This document shows positions 42,425 to 51,446 of a stretch of DNA of 52,225 nucleotides, in pieces. Position numbers and translations under genes: made by a program. The notes beneath the pieces are model-generated. The model was not told where the DNA came from and made no database searches. It saw only the letters and a program-made list of their open reading frames with translations. Where the stretch lies: the NCBI RefSeq assembly GCF_026130045.1, contig NZ_JAIBNX010000035.1:1-52225 (forward strand), read 5' to 3'. The first letter of the stretch is position 1; each line of letters opens with the position of its first letter. The DNA comes from Micromonospora sp. CPCC 205371 (lineage in GTDB: Bacteria; Actinomycetota; Actinomycetes; Mycobacteriales; Micromonosporaceae).

Positions 42425-43770
42425 GGCGTCAGCCCTCCGGTGAGCACGTCGGTGAGCCCGCCGACCACACCGTCGACCGCTCCGGTGACGGCGCCGAGAA
42501 GGCACTGTGCGGTGAGGACGGTGCCCTTGGGCAGCTTGGTACCGGCGGGGAAGACCGTGCCGGCGGGCACCAGGCCGTCGGCGGGAATGAGGAGCCCGCC
42601 CAGCGGCACCTGCGAGCCAGGTGCCAGCAGCTTGCAGCCGTCCGGCAGCTTGCACTCCTTGGGCGGCACCCACTCCGGTGGCAGGATGCCGTCGAGGGGC
42701 AGGCATTCCAGCGGGAGCTGGCCGGGGAGCGAGGGCGCGAGCGTGCCGGGCTTCGGAGTCTTCGTCGCGCCGCGTGGTGCGGCGGTTCCCGTCTTGCCGG
42801 CCTGGCTCGCCTGAGGACCCGCCGCCACCAGGTTCGCGAGGATCGACGCGGCGTCCAGGTCGGCGGTGATGGCGAGGTTGACGAAGTCGCCGACGATCGC
42901 GCCGGTCACGTTCGGTGGAAACGGGTAGGTCAGCAGGAAGTCCAGCGACTGCGGCAGGTCGTCGCCGGCCTGCACGAGCTGGTCGAGGATGGGGCGCAGT
43001 GCTCGCAGGCTGGCGACCGTGTCGGCCTTGCTCTCGTTGACTACCCGGGTGCCGACCGTGCCCAGCTCGCCCAGAGCCTTGAGGGCGCCGGTGAGTTGGG
43101 CGCTCTGGTCGGCCAGTACGGTGATGCCGGGGCCGAGCGCGTCGAGGGCGTCGCCGATGACCGCCCGCTGCTGCACCAGCCGGCCGGTGAGCCGGTCGAG
43201 CGCCTCGATGGCACGCACCAGGTCGGCCTTCTGCTTGTCCAGGCCGCCCATGAACTCGTCGAGCTGGCGCAGCGCGTCGCGCGCGGCGGGCTCGCGGCCG
43301 TCGAACGCGGTGGCGAGCTCCTGGTTGATGGTCTTCAGCTGCGCTAGACCGCCGCCGTTGAGCACGAGGCCGAGCGCGGCCAGTACCTCCTCGACCTCGG
43401 CGGAGCGGCGGGTGCGGGCCAGCGGGATGACTGAGCCCTCAGTCAGCTTGCCGCGCGCCGCCTCGGTGGTTGGCGCGGCCACCTCGACGTACTTCTCGCC
43501 GAGCAGGCTGGTCTGGCGCACGGCGGCGGTGGCGTTCGCGGGCAGTTGGACCTTCCGGTCGAGCCGCACGCGCACCCGGGCGGTCCACCCCGACAGCGAG
43601 ATCTTCTCGACGCTGCCGACGGTGACGTCGTCTACTTTGACCGCCGAATGTGGAACGAGGTCGAGCACGTCGCTGAACTCCACGGTGACCCGGTATCCGT
43701 CGGCCAGGCCGGTGACGGCGCACCCGCTTGCGAGCAGCACCGCCGCCGCGGCGGCGACCAGAGCCTTCAT
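42421..43770 (-). CDS. MCE-family lipoprotein, MceE position, with hexapeptide-repeat tail
   Basis: A 449-residue MCE subunit anchored as a lipoprotein: the signal peptide ends in LLASGC, as in LprK-type MceE proteins. The MCE domain carries VDDVTVGSVEKI. A helical stalk follows. The last ~100 residues are unusual: LVPAGTVFPAGTKLPKGTVL reads as tandem PxGTxx hexapeptides, preceded by LPPEWVPPKECKLPDGCKL with several Cys, and followed by a Gly/Val/Leu-rich end. Such repeats suggest a short left-handed beta-helix or an extended Pro-rich cap. ATG 43770 overlaps mceD's stop by 4 bases. Confidence 0.87.
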   Translation of the reverse strand: MKALVAAAAAVLLASGCAVTGLADGYRVTVEFSDVLDLVPHSAVKVDDVTVGSVEKISLSGWTARVRVRLDRKVQLPANATAAVRQTSLLGEKYVEVAAPTTEAARGKLTEGSVIPLARTRRSAEVEEVLAALGLVLNGGGLAQLKTINQELATAFDGREPAARDALRQLDEFMGGLDKQKADLVRAIEALDRLTGRLVQQRAVIGDALDALGPGITVLADQSAQLTGALKALGELGTVGTRVVNESKADTVASLRALRPILDQLVQAGDDLPQSLDFLLTYPFPPNVTGAIVGDFVNLAITADLDAASILANLVAAGPQASQAGKTGTAAPRGATKTPKPGTLAPSLPGQLPLECLPLDGILPPEWVPPKECKLPDGCKLLAPGSQVPLGGLLIPADGLVPAGTVFPAGTKLPKGTVLTAQCLLGAVTGAVDGVVGGLTDVLTGGLTP

Positions 43771-44972
43771 CGCCCACCTCGCAGGATGCCGCCGAGGGTG
43801 AGATCTGGAGCCACGTCTGAGCCGGCCGGCGCCGGGGAGGCCTCCGGAGTAGGGACCGTACTCCGCGAAGGGGCGCCGGGCGGCAGGTTGAGGAGCTTGC
43901 GGAGCTGATCTGTCATGGGCGGCTTCTTGGCGTTGTGGGGCTGCGCGGGCGCGAAGCACTTGTCGGACACCTTGCCCGCCGGCAGCAGGTCGACCATCAG
44001 CGAGCAGACGAAGCTCGCCGGGTCGTACGGGCCCATCACGTTGTCGCGGGTGTCCAAGGTGCCCGAGCGCGGGTTGTACGCCAGGTTCAGGTTGGACAGC
44101 GCCAGCGGTGCGACGTCGAGGATGTTGATGACCGCCTGCTGCTGGCGTACCAGCACTCCCGTGATGTCCGCGAGAGCGTCCACGTTCGACACCAGCTCGG
44201 TGCGGTTCTGCTTGAGAAACGTCGTGACGTCGGCGAGCGCGGTCGCGAGGCTGCGCAACGCGGCCGCCAGCTCGTCGCCCTCCGCGGCGAGCTGTTCGGA
44301 CACCCCGGCGAGCTGCTGGTTGAAGGAGCGCACCTGCGCGTCGCTCTGTGCCAGGGCGGTGGTGAACTGTTGGAGGTTGCCGACGGTGCCGAAGAGGTCC
44401 TGCCGGCCGTCGGCGAGCGTGTCGAGCGCCTGCGAGAGGCCGGCCAGCGTCTCGTGCAGGTTCTGGCCATTGCCGGCCAGGTTGGCGCGCCCGGTGGCCA
44501 CCAGCTCGCTCAGCGCGCCGTCCTTGTTGGCGCCCTCCGGACCGAGAGCCTTGTTGAAGTCATCGAGGGCACGGTAGATCTCGTCGATCTCCATGGGTGC
44601 CGCCGTCCGGCTGATCGGCAGGTCAGCGCCGTCCGCGAGCGTGGGCCCGCCCGAGTACGCCGGCGTGAGCTGTATGTACCGGTCGCTGACCACGCTGGGC
44701 GGGACGATGACCGCTTGGGCGGTCGCCGAGATGTCGTATTCGCGGCCGTACCGCATCTCGACGCGCACCGTGCGCCCCTCGGGTACGACGGCGGTCACCT
44801 CGCCGATCCGTACGCCGAGTACGCGCAGGTCGGATCCTTCGTGGACACCGACGACGCGGGTGAAGTGGGCGACCAGCCGCCGCTGGGGCTCACCGCTGGC
44901 CAGTACCGCCACCGCACCCGCGGCCGCGACGGTAACGGCGACGCCGGCCGCTATCCGGGAACGCCAAGCCAT
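43767..44972 (-). CDS. MCE-family protein, MceD position
   Basis: A 401-residue MCE subunit with an N-terminal helix (IAAGVAVTVAAAGAVAVLA), MCE domain VLGVRIGEVTAV, a helical stalk with heptad-like runs (LFGTVGNLQQFTTALAQ) and a Pro/Ser-rich tail (about residues 345-401, LPPGAPSRSTVPTPEA). The N-terminus is shorter than in the neighbours. The ATG overlaps the mceC stop by one base (TGATG). Confidence 0.88.
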   Translation of the reverse strand: MAWRSRIAAGVAVTVAAAGAVAVLASGEPQRRLVAHFTRVVGVHEGSDLRVLGVRIGEVTAVVPEGRTVRVEMRYGREYDISATAQAVIVPPSVVSDRYIQLTPAYSGGPTLADGADLPISRTAAPMEIDEIYRALDDFNKALGPEGANKDGALSELVATGRANLAGNGQNLHETLAGLSQALDTLADGRQDLFGTVGNLQQFTTALAQSDAQVRSFNQQLAGVSEQLAAEGDELAAALRSLATALADVTTFLKQNRTELVSNVDALADITGVLVRQQQAVINILDVAPLALSNLNLAYNPRSGTLDTRDNVMGPYDPASFVCSLMVDLLPAGKVSDKCFAPAQPHNAKKPPMTDQLRKLLNLPPGAPSRSTVPTPEASPAPAGSDVAPDLTLGGILRGGR

Positions 44973-45955
44973 CAGCGGCCTCCCGTCGGCGTGTACGGCT
45001 GTAGCAGCCCGCTGACGTACGAGTCGAACCAGCGGCCGTTTCCGACCACGTTCGCGAACGCGTCGAGGAACGGGCTCATCCTCTCGATCGACTGCTCCAG
45101 GTTGTCGCGGTTGCGCTGGAGGATCGCCACCACGCCGCGCAGCTGTCTGAGCGCGGGCTCAAGCTGCGCGCGGTTGTCGGAGACCAGCCCGGAGAGCTGC
45201 ACCGACAGCTCGTTGGTGCCGACGAGCAGCTCGTGGATGGCGTCCCGGCGCTTCCTGACCTCGCGCAGCAGAGCGTCGCCGTCGGTTACCAGCTTTCGGA
45301 ACTCCTCGTCGCGCTCGGCCAGTACCTGCGTGACGGTGCGGGCCCGGTCGAGCAGCTGGCGCAGCTCGGCGTCGCGGCTCGCGATCGTCTGCGACAGCCG
45401 GGAGAGCCCGTCGAGCGACGACTCCACGCTGGACGGTGTGTCCGCGAACGCCTGGCTTAGCGTGGTGAAAGCGGTCGCCAGCTGCTGGCTGTCGATCTGG
45501 TCGACGGTGTCGGCGAGCCCGGTCACCGCCTGCAGTACGTCGAACGGCGACGCGGTGCGGTCGAGCGGGATCTCGTCGCCCTCCGGCATCCGCCCATCGC
45601 CGGCGGGCGCGAGCGCCAGGTACTTCTGGCCCAGCACCGTCTTGATGCGGATGGTCGCACCGGTGTCGGTACCCAGGCGGATGCCGTCGTCTTCGACGCG
45701 GAAGCTGACCCGCACGTACATGGTCGTGCCGTGCCGGGCCAGGTCCACATCGGTCACCTTGCCGACGCGCACGCCCGCGACGCGTACCTCGTTGCCGGGC
45801 GCCAAGCCGCTCGCGTCCCGGAAGGCCGCCTGGTATCCGCGGGCGCCGAGCGCCGCGATCTCGTCGATCCGGAACGCGGTGCCGACCACGGCCACCAGCA
45901 CCGCCAGCCCGATCGCCCCGACCACGACCGGGTTCCGCTCCCGGAAAGGCTTCAT
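44972..45955 (-). CDS. MCE-family protein, MceC position
   Basis: A 327-residue MCE subunit: N-terminal helix NPVVVGAIGLAVLVAVVG, MCE domain with VAGVRVGKVTDV and RIKTVLGQKYLAL, then a helical stalk ending VSGLLQPYTPTGGR. It is the shortest of the six and has no disordered tail. The open frame upstream of 45955 is a shadow. It overlaps mceB by 4 bases. Confidence 0.88.
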   Translation of the reverse strand: MKPFRERNPVVVGAIGLAVLVAVVGTAFRIDEIAALGARGYQAAFRDASGLAPGNEVRVAGVRVGKVTDVDLARHGTTMYVRVSFRVEDDGIRLGTDTGATIRIKTVLGQKYLALAPAGDGRMPEGDEIPLDRTASPFDVLQAVTGLADTVDQIDSQQLATAFTTLSQAFADTPSSVESSLDGLSRLSQTIASRDAELRQLLDRARTVTQVLAERDEEFRKLVTDGDALLREVRKRRDAIHELLVGTNELSVQLSGLVSDNRAQLEPALRQLRGVVAILQRNRDNLEQSIERMSPFLDAFANVVGNGRWFDSYVSGLLQPYTPTGGR

Positions 45956-46980
45956 CGCGCACCTCCTGGCGCGGCGCAGCGGGCGGCCGGCGAGCTGAGC
46001 GTCGCGGGGTTCAGGCTCTGGTTGCCCACCGTCACCCGGCCGTCGAAGTCGCAGAGGTAGAAGTTGAACCACGAGCCGTACGAGGCCACCCGGGTCAGCG
46101 CCTCGTACCGTCCCGGTAGCTCGCCGAGCGTCTGGTCGATGACGGCTGAGTTGCGGTTCAGCGTGCCGGCGAGCGTGTCGAGCGCCGCCACGTCGCCGGC
46201 GATGGCCGGCCGGGCGTCGTGCAGCAGATCGGCGGTCGCGCCCGTGAGGTCGGCGAGGCTGTCCACCGCGTTGCCGATGGCCACGCGGTCGGCCGCGAGC
46301 CCGCTGACGAACTGCTGGAGCGAGCCGATGGTCTGGTCCAGCTCCTGATCCCGACTGGCCAGAGTGGACAGCACCTGGTTGAGGTTCGTGACCACGCGAC
46401 CGATCACGGCGTCCCGGTCGGCGAGCGTGTTCGTCACCGAGGCGGTGCGCCGCAGCAGGCTGGCCACGGTGCCGCCCTCGCCCTGCAGGACCTGGATGAT
46501 CTCGTACGCCAGCTTGTTGACGTCGTCCGGCGTGAGCGCGGTGAACAGCGGGCGGAAACCGTTGAACAGCGCGGTCAGGTCGAGCGCCGGCGAAGTCTGC
46601 GACAGCGGGATCAGGCCGCGCGGGCGCAGCGGCCGGCCGTCGCCGGGACCTTCGCTCAGCGCGATGTACCGCTGGCCGACCAGGTTCCGGTACCGGATCT
46701 TCGCCAGCACGCTCGTGGCGAGCGGTACGCCGTCGTCCACTGTGAACGTCACCTCGGCCACCGAATTGTCGACCACCCGTATGTCGCGCACCTGACCCAC
46801 CCGCACGCCGGCGATGCGCACGTCGTCGCCGTCGAGCAGCCCGGTGACGTCGGAGAACCGGGCTCGGTAGGCGGTGCCGCCGAAGTCGAACGAGCCTAGT
46901 GTCTGGGCGAGCGCGCCGGTCAGCAACACCGTGACGGTCGCGAAGATGAGCAGCTTCAGCAGCGGCTTCCCGGTCCTCAT
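45952..46980 (-). CDS. MCE-family protein, MceB position
   Basis: A 342-residue MCE subunit beginning MRTGKPLLKLLIFATVTVLL (membrane helix), with MCE domain IAGVRVGQVRDI and KIRYRNLVGQRYIALSEG, a stalk with RTASVTNTLADRDAVIGRV, and a C-terminal WFNFYLCDFDGRV, a conserved ending in mycobacterial MceB proteins. The longer frame to 47019 is unsupported. It overlaps mceA by 4 bases. Confidence 0.9.
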   Translation of the reverse strand: MRTGKPLLKLLIFATVTVLLTGALAQTLGSFDFGGTAYRARFSDVTGLLDGDDVRIAGVRVGQVRDIRVVDNSVAEVTFTVDDGVPLATSVLAKIRYRNLVGQRYIALSEGPGDGRPLRPRGLIPLSQTSPALDLTALFNGFRPLFTALTPDDVNKLAYEIIQVLQGEGGTVASLLRRTASVTNTLADRDAVIGRVVTNLNQVLSTLASRDQELDQTIGSLQQFVSGLAADRVAIGNAVDSLADLTGATADLLHDARPAIAGDVAALDTLAGTLNRNSAVIDQTLGELPGRYEALTRVASYGSWFNFYLCDFDGRVTVGNQSLNPATLSSPAARCAAPGGAR

Positions 46981-48251
46981 GGCGCGTTCACCACCGCTCC
47001 GCGCAGCAGCGGGCCCCACAGGAGCACCGCGATGTCGGGTACCTCCACCGGCAGCGTGCCGGTGGCCGCGCCGACGATCGGCTTGAGCACGTCCTTCTCC
47101 TCGGTCGTGCCGGCGACGCCCATGTCGGGGCTTTCGGTGACGCTTGGCAGGCCCACCGGCAGCTTCACCGGCGGCCGCGCACCGCTGTAGTCATACCCGT
47201 CGTTGATGGGATGTCCAGGTGCTGGCTGCTGAGGGTTGGGCAGCCCATGACACAGCGGACCGTTCTTGGCCCCATAGACCGGATCGTCCCGCCCCGACTC
47301 GTACTTCCCGCCGTCCCGGGTCACCTCCAGCGTGATGTGGAACCGCCCGTTCTCGAACGTCTCCGCCACCCGAGGCTCCAGTGTCACCAGCCCCTTCAGC
47401 AGGCAGGGGTACTCGGGCGCGTAGGCGGCGAGCAGCTCCAGCACCGGCCGGCTCACGTCGCCCAGCCGGATCAGCTGGTCGCCGTGCCGGTCCAGGAAGA
47501 TGCGGGACACGTCGGCGGCACCGGTCGTGCTGGCGAACAGGGCGGCGAGCTGGGTGCGCTGGTCGTACACCGTCGTAGCGGTCACGGTGACGTCGCGCAG
47601 GATCGACATCAGATCCGGCAGCGCCGCGTCGTACGCGTCGACCACGGCCGCCAGCTTGCGCACATCTTCGGCGATCACCGGCATTTGAGGGTTCAGCGCC
47701 TTCAGGTACGCCTCCAGCAGCACCAGGTTGTCGCCGACCTGCTCGCCGCGTCCCTCCAGCGCGGTGGCGAGCGCGCTCAGCGTGGCGGCCAGGCGGTCCG
47801 GCCGGATCGACTGGAGCAGCGGCAGCGCGTCGTCGAGCACCCGCTCCAGCTCGATGCCGTTGCGCGTGCGGTCCTGTGTGATGACCGCACCGTCCCTGAT
47901 CGGCGTGCCGGTCGTCCCGTCCGGTGCGGCCAGCGCCACGTACCGCTCGCCGAAGAGCGTCTTGGGTAGCAGCCGCGCGGTCACGTCGGCGGGTATCTGC
48001 GACGTCAGCTCGGGGTCGAGGGCCAGTCGCAGCCTCGCGCCGCTGCCGTCGCTGCTGATCGACCGCACGTCGCCAACGACGACACCGCGCAGCTTGACCT
48101 CGGCGCCGCGGCTGAGCTGCATGCCGCTCCGGTCGGCTAGCAGCGTCACCCACGCGACCGAGGTGAACGCCTTGTTGTATTGGAGGACCGCCGCCGACAG
48201 AGCAGCCGTGAGCAAGGCGATGAATGCGATGCCGAGTACCCGATGCTTCAC
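46977..48251 (-). CDS. MCE-family protein, MceA position
   Basis: A 424-residue first MCE subunit: GTG start, membrane helix GIAFIALLTAALSAAVL, MCE domain with LRGVVVGDVRSI and LLPKTLFGERYVAL, then a stalk and a C-terminal region with EYPCLLKGLVTLEPRVAETFENGRF and two Cys. In mycobacteria Mce1A/Mce4A are substrate-contacting tips. It lies 4 bases after the second permease. Confidence 0.9.
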   Translation of the reverse strand: MKHRVLGIAFIALLTAALSAAVLQYNKAFTSVAWVTLLADRSGMQLSRGAEVKLRGVVVGDVRSISSDGSGARLRLALDPELTSQIPADVTARLLPKTLFGERYVALAAPDGTTGTPIRDGAVITQDRTRNGIELERVLDDALPLLQSIRPDRLAATLSALATALEGRGEQVGDNLVLLEAYLKALNPQMPVIAEDVRKLAAVVDAYDAALPDLMSILRDVTVTATTVYDQRTQLAALFASTTGAADVSRIFLDRHGDQLIRLGDVSRPVLELLAAYAPEYPCLLKGLVTLEPRVAETFENGRFHITLEVTRDGGKYESGRDDPVYGAKNGPLCHGLPNPQQPAPGHPINDGYDYSGARPPVKLPVGLPSVTESPDMGVAGTTEEKDVLKPIVGAATGTLPVEVPDIAVLLWGPLLRGAVVNAP

Positions 48252-48255
48252 GCCC

Positions 48256-49044
48256 TCACCCCGCGATCCGTACGGTCGTGGTCGCGCCCCAGATGGCGAG
48301 CGACAGGAAGAAGTCGACGACGTTGACGGAGACGATCGCCGTGCGCACCGCGCGACCCACCGCGACGCCCACGCCGGCCGGCCCGCCCGTCGCCGTGTAC
48401 CCGTAGTAGCAGTGCACGAGCACGACGATCAGGCTGAACACGAGCACCTTGCCGAACGACCACAGCACGTCGACCGGTGGCAGGAACAGGTCGAAGTAGT
48501 AGTCGTAGGTACCGGCTGACTGTCCGAAGTAGAAGACCGCGATCGTGCGGGTCGCCAGGTAGCTGGAGAGCAGGCCGATCACGTACAGCGGGATGACGGC
48601 GACGAACGCGGCGATCATCCGGGTCGTGACGAGGAACGGCAGCGACGGTACGCCCATCACTTCGAGGGCGTCGACCTCCTCGGAGATGCGCATCGCGCCG
48701 AGCTGTGCGGTGAATCCACACCCGACGGTGGCTGAGAGCGCCAGCGCGGCCACCAGCGGAGCGATTTCTCGGGTGTTGAAGTACGCCGACACGAACCCGG
48801 TGAACGCGCTGCTGCCGATCTGGTTCAGCGCCTGATATCCCTGGAGCCCGACCTCGGTGCCCGTGAAGAAGGTCAGGAAACAGATCACGCCGACCGTGCC
48901 GCCGGCCACCGCGAGCGCGCCGCGCCCGAAGCTCACCTCGGCCAGCAGCCGGACCACCTCGCGCTTGTACCGTCGCATCGCGCGGGGCGTCCACGCGAAC
49001 GCCTTCAGATAGAAGGCGAGCTGGCCGCCGAGGGTCTGCAGCAT
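48256..49044 (-). CDS. MlaE/YrbE-family ABC permease, YrbEB position
   Basis: A 262-residue membrane permease with the MlaE signature CGFTAQLGAMRISEEVDALEVMG near the centre, five to six helices and LVHCYYGYTATGGPAGVG, the family's conserved C-terminal loop. Together with YrbEA it forms the inner-membrane part of the mce importer. It starts 1 base after the YrbEA stop. Confidence 0.92.
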   Translation of the reverse strand: MLQTLGGQLAFYLKAFAWTPRAMRRYKREVVRLLAEVSFGRGALAVAGGTVGVICFLTFFTGTEVGLQGYQALNQIGSSAFTGFVSAYFNTREIAPLVAALALSATVGCGFTAQLGAMRISEEVDALEVMGVPSLPFLVTTRMIAAFVAVIPLYVIGLLSSYLATRTIAVFYFGQSAGTYDYYFDLFLPPVDVLWSFGKVLVFSLIVVLVHCYYGYTATGGPAGVGVAVGRAVRTAIVSVNVVDFFLSLAIWGATTTVRIAG

Positions 49045-49045
49045 C

Positions 49046-49798
49046 TCAGGACCCCTTCTGCGGCACGAGCTGGAAGTACAGGGCGGTGACGACGAAGTTC
49101 AGGGCGAAAAGCAACATGAACGTGATGACCACGCTCTGGTTCACGGCGTCGCCGACTCCCTTCGGGCCGCCCTTGGCGTTCATCCCCTTGTAGGAGGCGA
49201 CCAGAGCCGCCACGGCGCCGAAGAGCAGCGCCTTGATCTCGCCCACGATGAGGTCGGGGAGCTGGCCCAACGCCTGGAAGCTGGCCAGGTAGGCGCCCGG
49301 GGTGCCGTCCTGAAGCACCACGTTGAACAGGTAGCCGCCGGAGACGCCGACGACGCTCACGACGCCGTTGAGCAGTACGGCCACCAGCATCGCGGCGACC
49401 ACCCGCGGCACCACCAGGCGCTGGATCGGGTCGATGCCGAGCACCTGCATGGCGTCCAGCTCTTCGCGAATCTTCCGGGCACCGAGGTCGGCGCAGATCG
49501 CCGAGCCGCCCGCGCCCGCGATGATGAGCGCGGTCACGATCGGTCCCGCCTCGCGCACCACGGCCAGTACCGAGGCGGCGCCGGTGAATGACTGCGCGCC
49601 GAGCTGGCGTACCAGAGAACCCAGCTGAAGCGCGATCACCGCGCCGAACGGGATGGCGACCAGCGCGGCCGGCAGGATGGAGACGGAGCTGATGAACCAC
49701 GCCTGCTGGATGAACTCGCGCACCTGGAACGGGCGCCGCACCAGACCGCGCAGCGTGTCCAGCGAGAACGCGATGAAGTGTCCCGACTGCCTGATCAC
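49046..49798 (-). CDS. MlaE/YrbE-family ABC permease, YrbEA position
   Basis: A 250-residue permease with GGSAICADLGARKIREELDAMQVLG, the MlaE signature, and MNAKGGPKGVGDAVNQSVV near the C-terminus. The GTG at 49798 overlaps the mceG stop in a GTGA junction, and I prefer it to the ATG at 49843, which would overlap the ATPase gene by 49 bases and add a hydrophilic lead. Confidence 0.9.
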   Translation of the reverse strand: MIRQSGHFIAFSLDTLRGLVRRPFQVREFIQQAWFISSVSILPAALVAIPFGAVIALQLGSLVRQLGAQSFTGAASVLAVVREAGPIVTALIIAGAGGSAICADLGARKIREELDAMQVLGIDPIQRLVVPRVVAAMLVAVLLNGVVSVVGVSGGYLFNVVLQDGTPGAYLASFQALGQLPDLIVGEIKALLFGAVAALVASYKGMNAKGGPKGVGDAVNQSVVITFMLLFALNFVVTALYFQLVPQKGS

Positions 49799-50727
49799 GA
49801 GAACGACCCAGGCGGCGGTGTGACCCCGTTTTCCCGGCACCATGCGCCGGGGGCGTGCTCCGCGCGGCGCGGCGCACCGTCGGACGGCCGCAATTGCAGC
49901 GGTATCGGTGGCAGCGGCGGTAGCTCCACACCGGACGCTGCCTCGGCCTCAAGCTCGTCGGCGTCCTTCTCCTCGGCCATGCCGATCGGGCCGATCCGCT
50001 GCGCGTTGAGGAACTGCCGCACCACCGGCTCGGTGCTCGACAGCAGCATCTCGCGCGGCCCGAACATCGCAAGGTGCCCGTGGTAGATGAGCCCGATGTT
50101 GTCCGGGACCGTTCGCGCGGTGTTGATGTCGTGCGTGACGATGAGGAACGTCGCGCCGGTCTGCTGGTTGAGGTCGATGATGAGCTGGTTCAGGTAGGCG
50201 GTGCGCACCGGGTCGAGCCCGGAGTCCGGCTCGTCGAAGAGGATGATTTCGGGGTCCAGGACGAGAGCCCGGGCGAGACCAGCACGCTTGCGCATGCCCC
50301 CAGAGATCTCGCCCGGGAGTTTCTCCTCCGCACCCACGAGGCCGACCATCTCCAGCTTCTCGAAGACGATCTTCTTGATCTCCGACTCAGGACGCCGGGT
50401 GTGCTCGCGCAGTGGAAAAGCAACATTGTCATAGAGGTTCATCGAGCCGAAGAGCGCCCCGTCCTGGAAGAGGACGCCGAAGAGCTTGCGGACCTCGTAG
50501 AGGGCGCGCTCGGACAGGCGCGGCAGGTCGTTCTCCGCGATCCAGATCGAGCCTCGGTCGGGCTTGAGCAGCCCGACCAGCGTCTTCAAAAAGACCGATT
50601 TGCCGGTACCGGATGGGCCTAGCAGCACCGAGATCTCGCCTGCGGGCAGGGTAAGACTCACGTCCGACCAGACCGCGTGACCGCCGAACGACTTCGTCAG
50701 CCCTTCGACGCGAACCTCGACACCCAT
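49795..50727 (-). CDS. mceG: Mce system ATPase MceG/MlaF-like
   Basis: A 310-residue ABC ATPase with Walker A GPSGTGKSVFL, the family-typical ISGGMRKRAGLARAL signature (MRKR replaces QQQR) and Walker B IILFDEPDSGLDP. An acidic, Pro-rich tail of about 60 residues (DADELEAEAASGVELPPLPPIP) follows the ATPase fold. In mycobacteria MceG (Mkl) energises all mce importers and is encoded elsewhere; here it heads the locus. ATG at 50727 follows GAGGGAGGGG. Divergent from sigD across 137 bases. Confidence 0.92.
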   Translation of the reverse strand: MGVEVRVEGLTKSFGGHAVWSDVSLTLPAGEISVLLGPSGTGKSVFLKTLVGLLKPDRGSIWIAENDLPRLSERALYEVRKLFGVLFQDGALFGSMNLYDNVAFPLREHTRRPESEIKKIVFEKLEMVGLVGAEEKLPGEISGGMRKRAGLARALVLDPEIILFDEPDSGLDPVRTAYLNQLIIDLNQQTGATFLIVTHDINTARTVPDNIGLIYHGHLAMFGPREMLLSSTEPVVRQFLNAQRIGPIGMAEEKDADELEAEAASGVELPPLPPIPLQLRPSDGAPRRAEHAPGAWCRENGVTPPPGSFS

Positions 50728-50864
50728 CCGCCCCTCCCTCTGCGGTAGACATCGGGGGACGGGGTCCGGGTGTTACACGAGATTTTCGCCGGTGGCGGTT
50801 TTGGCTGCTCGCCGGTACGGTGCGGAAGTTAACTGGCGAGTAATGAAGGTGTACCGCAAGCGAC
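50728..50864. promoter_or_regulatory. divergent promoter region, mce locus and sigD
   Basis: The gap must hold both promoters. For the plus strand TTGGCT (about 50800) and TACGGT (about 50816) are motif-like but too closely spaced to be a pair. On the minus strand TCTACC (about 50745) is a possible -10 for mceG. No clear operator is visible; assignment uncertain. Confidence 0.3.
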
Positions 50865-51446
50865 ATGACCGCAGTGATCGAGCCGGAGCTGGTCCGGCGG
50901 GCCGCACAGCGCGACCCGCGTGCGACGTCCGCCTTGCTCGCGGAGCTTCGTCCTGGTTTGGTGCGGTACTGCCGTGCGCGGCTCGGCCGGATCGGCGGCG
51001 CCTACACCACCGCCGACGACGTCGCGCAGGAGGTCTGCATCGCGGTACTGCGGGCGCTGCCCCAGTACCGTGACGAGGGCCGGCCGTTCGCCGCGTTCGT
51101 GTACGCCATCGCGGCCCACAAGGTGGCGGACGCCCAGCGCGCCGCCATCCGCGACTCGGCGGTCACACCCACCGAGGCGGTGATCGACCGGCCCGACGCC
51201 GCACCCGGACCCGAGCAGCAGGCGGTCGCCACCGACCTGGCCCGCCGGCTGTCCGCCCTGCTCAGCCGCCTCCCCGAAGCCCAGCGCGAGATCGTCCTGC
51301 TACGCGTCGCGGTAGGCCTGTCCGCCGAGGAGGTCGGCAGCGTGATGGGCATGTCGGCGGCGGCGGTACGGGTGGCGCAGTCCCGCGGCCTCGCCCGGCT
51401 GCGTACCCTGGCTGGGAGCGCTCTCGACGAGGTGACGGCGGCATGA
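50865..51446 (+). CDS. sigD: RNA polymerase sigma factor SigD/ShbA
   Basis: This 193-residue ECF-like sigma-70 factor has region 2 (LRPGLVRYCRARLGRIGGAYTTADDVAQEVCIAVLRALPQYR, with the core-binding and -10 helices) and region 4 (LSRLPEAQREIVLLRVAVGLSAEEVGSVMGMSAAAVRVAQSRGLARLR). The sequence matches SigD of M. tuberculosis and ShbA of Streptomyces, which drives transcription of the main sigma factor hrdB in growth. The ATG is at 50865. It overlaps the anti-sigma gene by 4 bases. Confidence 0.9.
   Translation: MTAVIEPELVRRAAQRDPRATSALLAELRPGLVRYCRARLGRIGGAYTTADDVAQEVCIAVLRALPQYRDEGRPFAAFVYAIAAHKVADAQRAAIRDSAVTPTEAVIDRPDAAPGPEQQAVATDLARRLSALLSRLPEAQREIVLLRVAVGLSAEEVGSVMGMSAAAVRVAQSRGLARLRTLAGSALDEVTAA

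Noticed and set aside
43935-45998. 687-codon plus-strand open frame across the mce genes
   Set aside because: It runs antisense to two conserved MCE genes and is made of low-information Arg/Val/Gly sequence.
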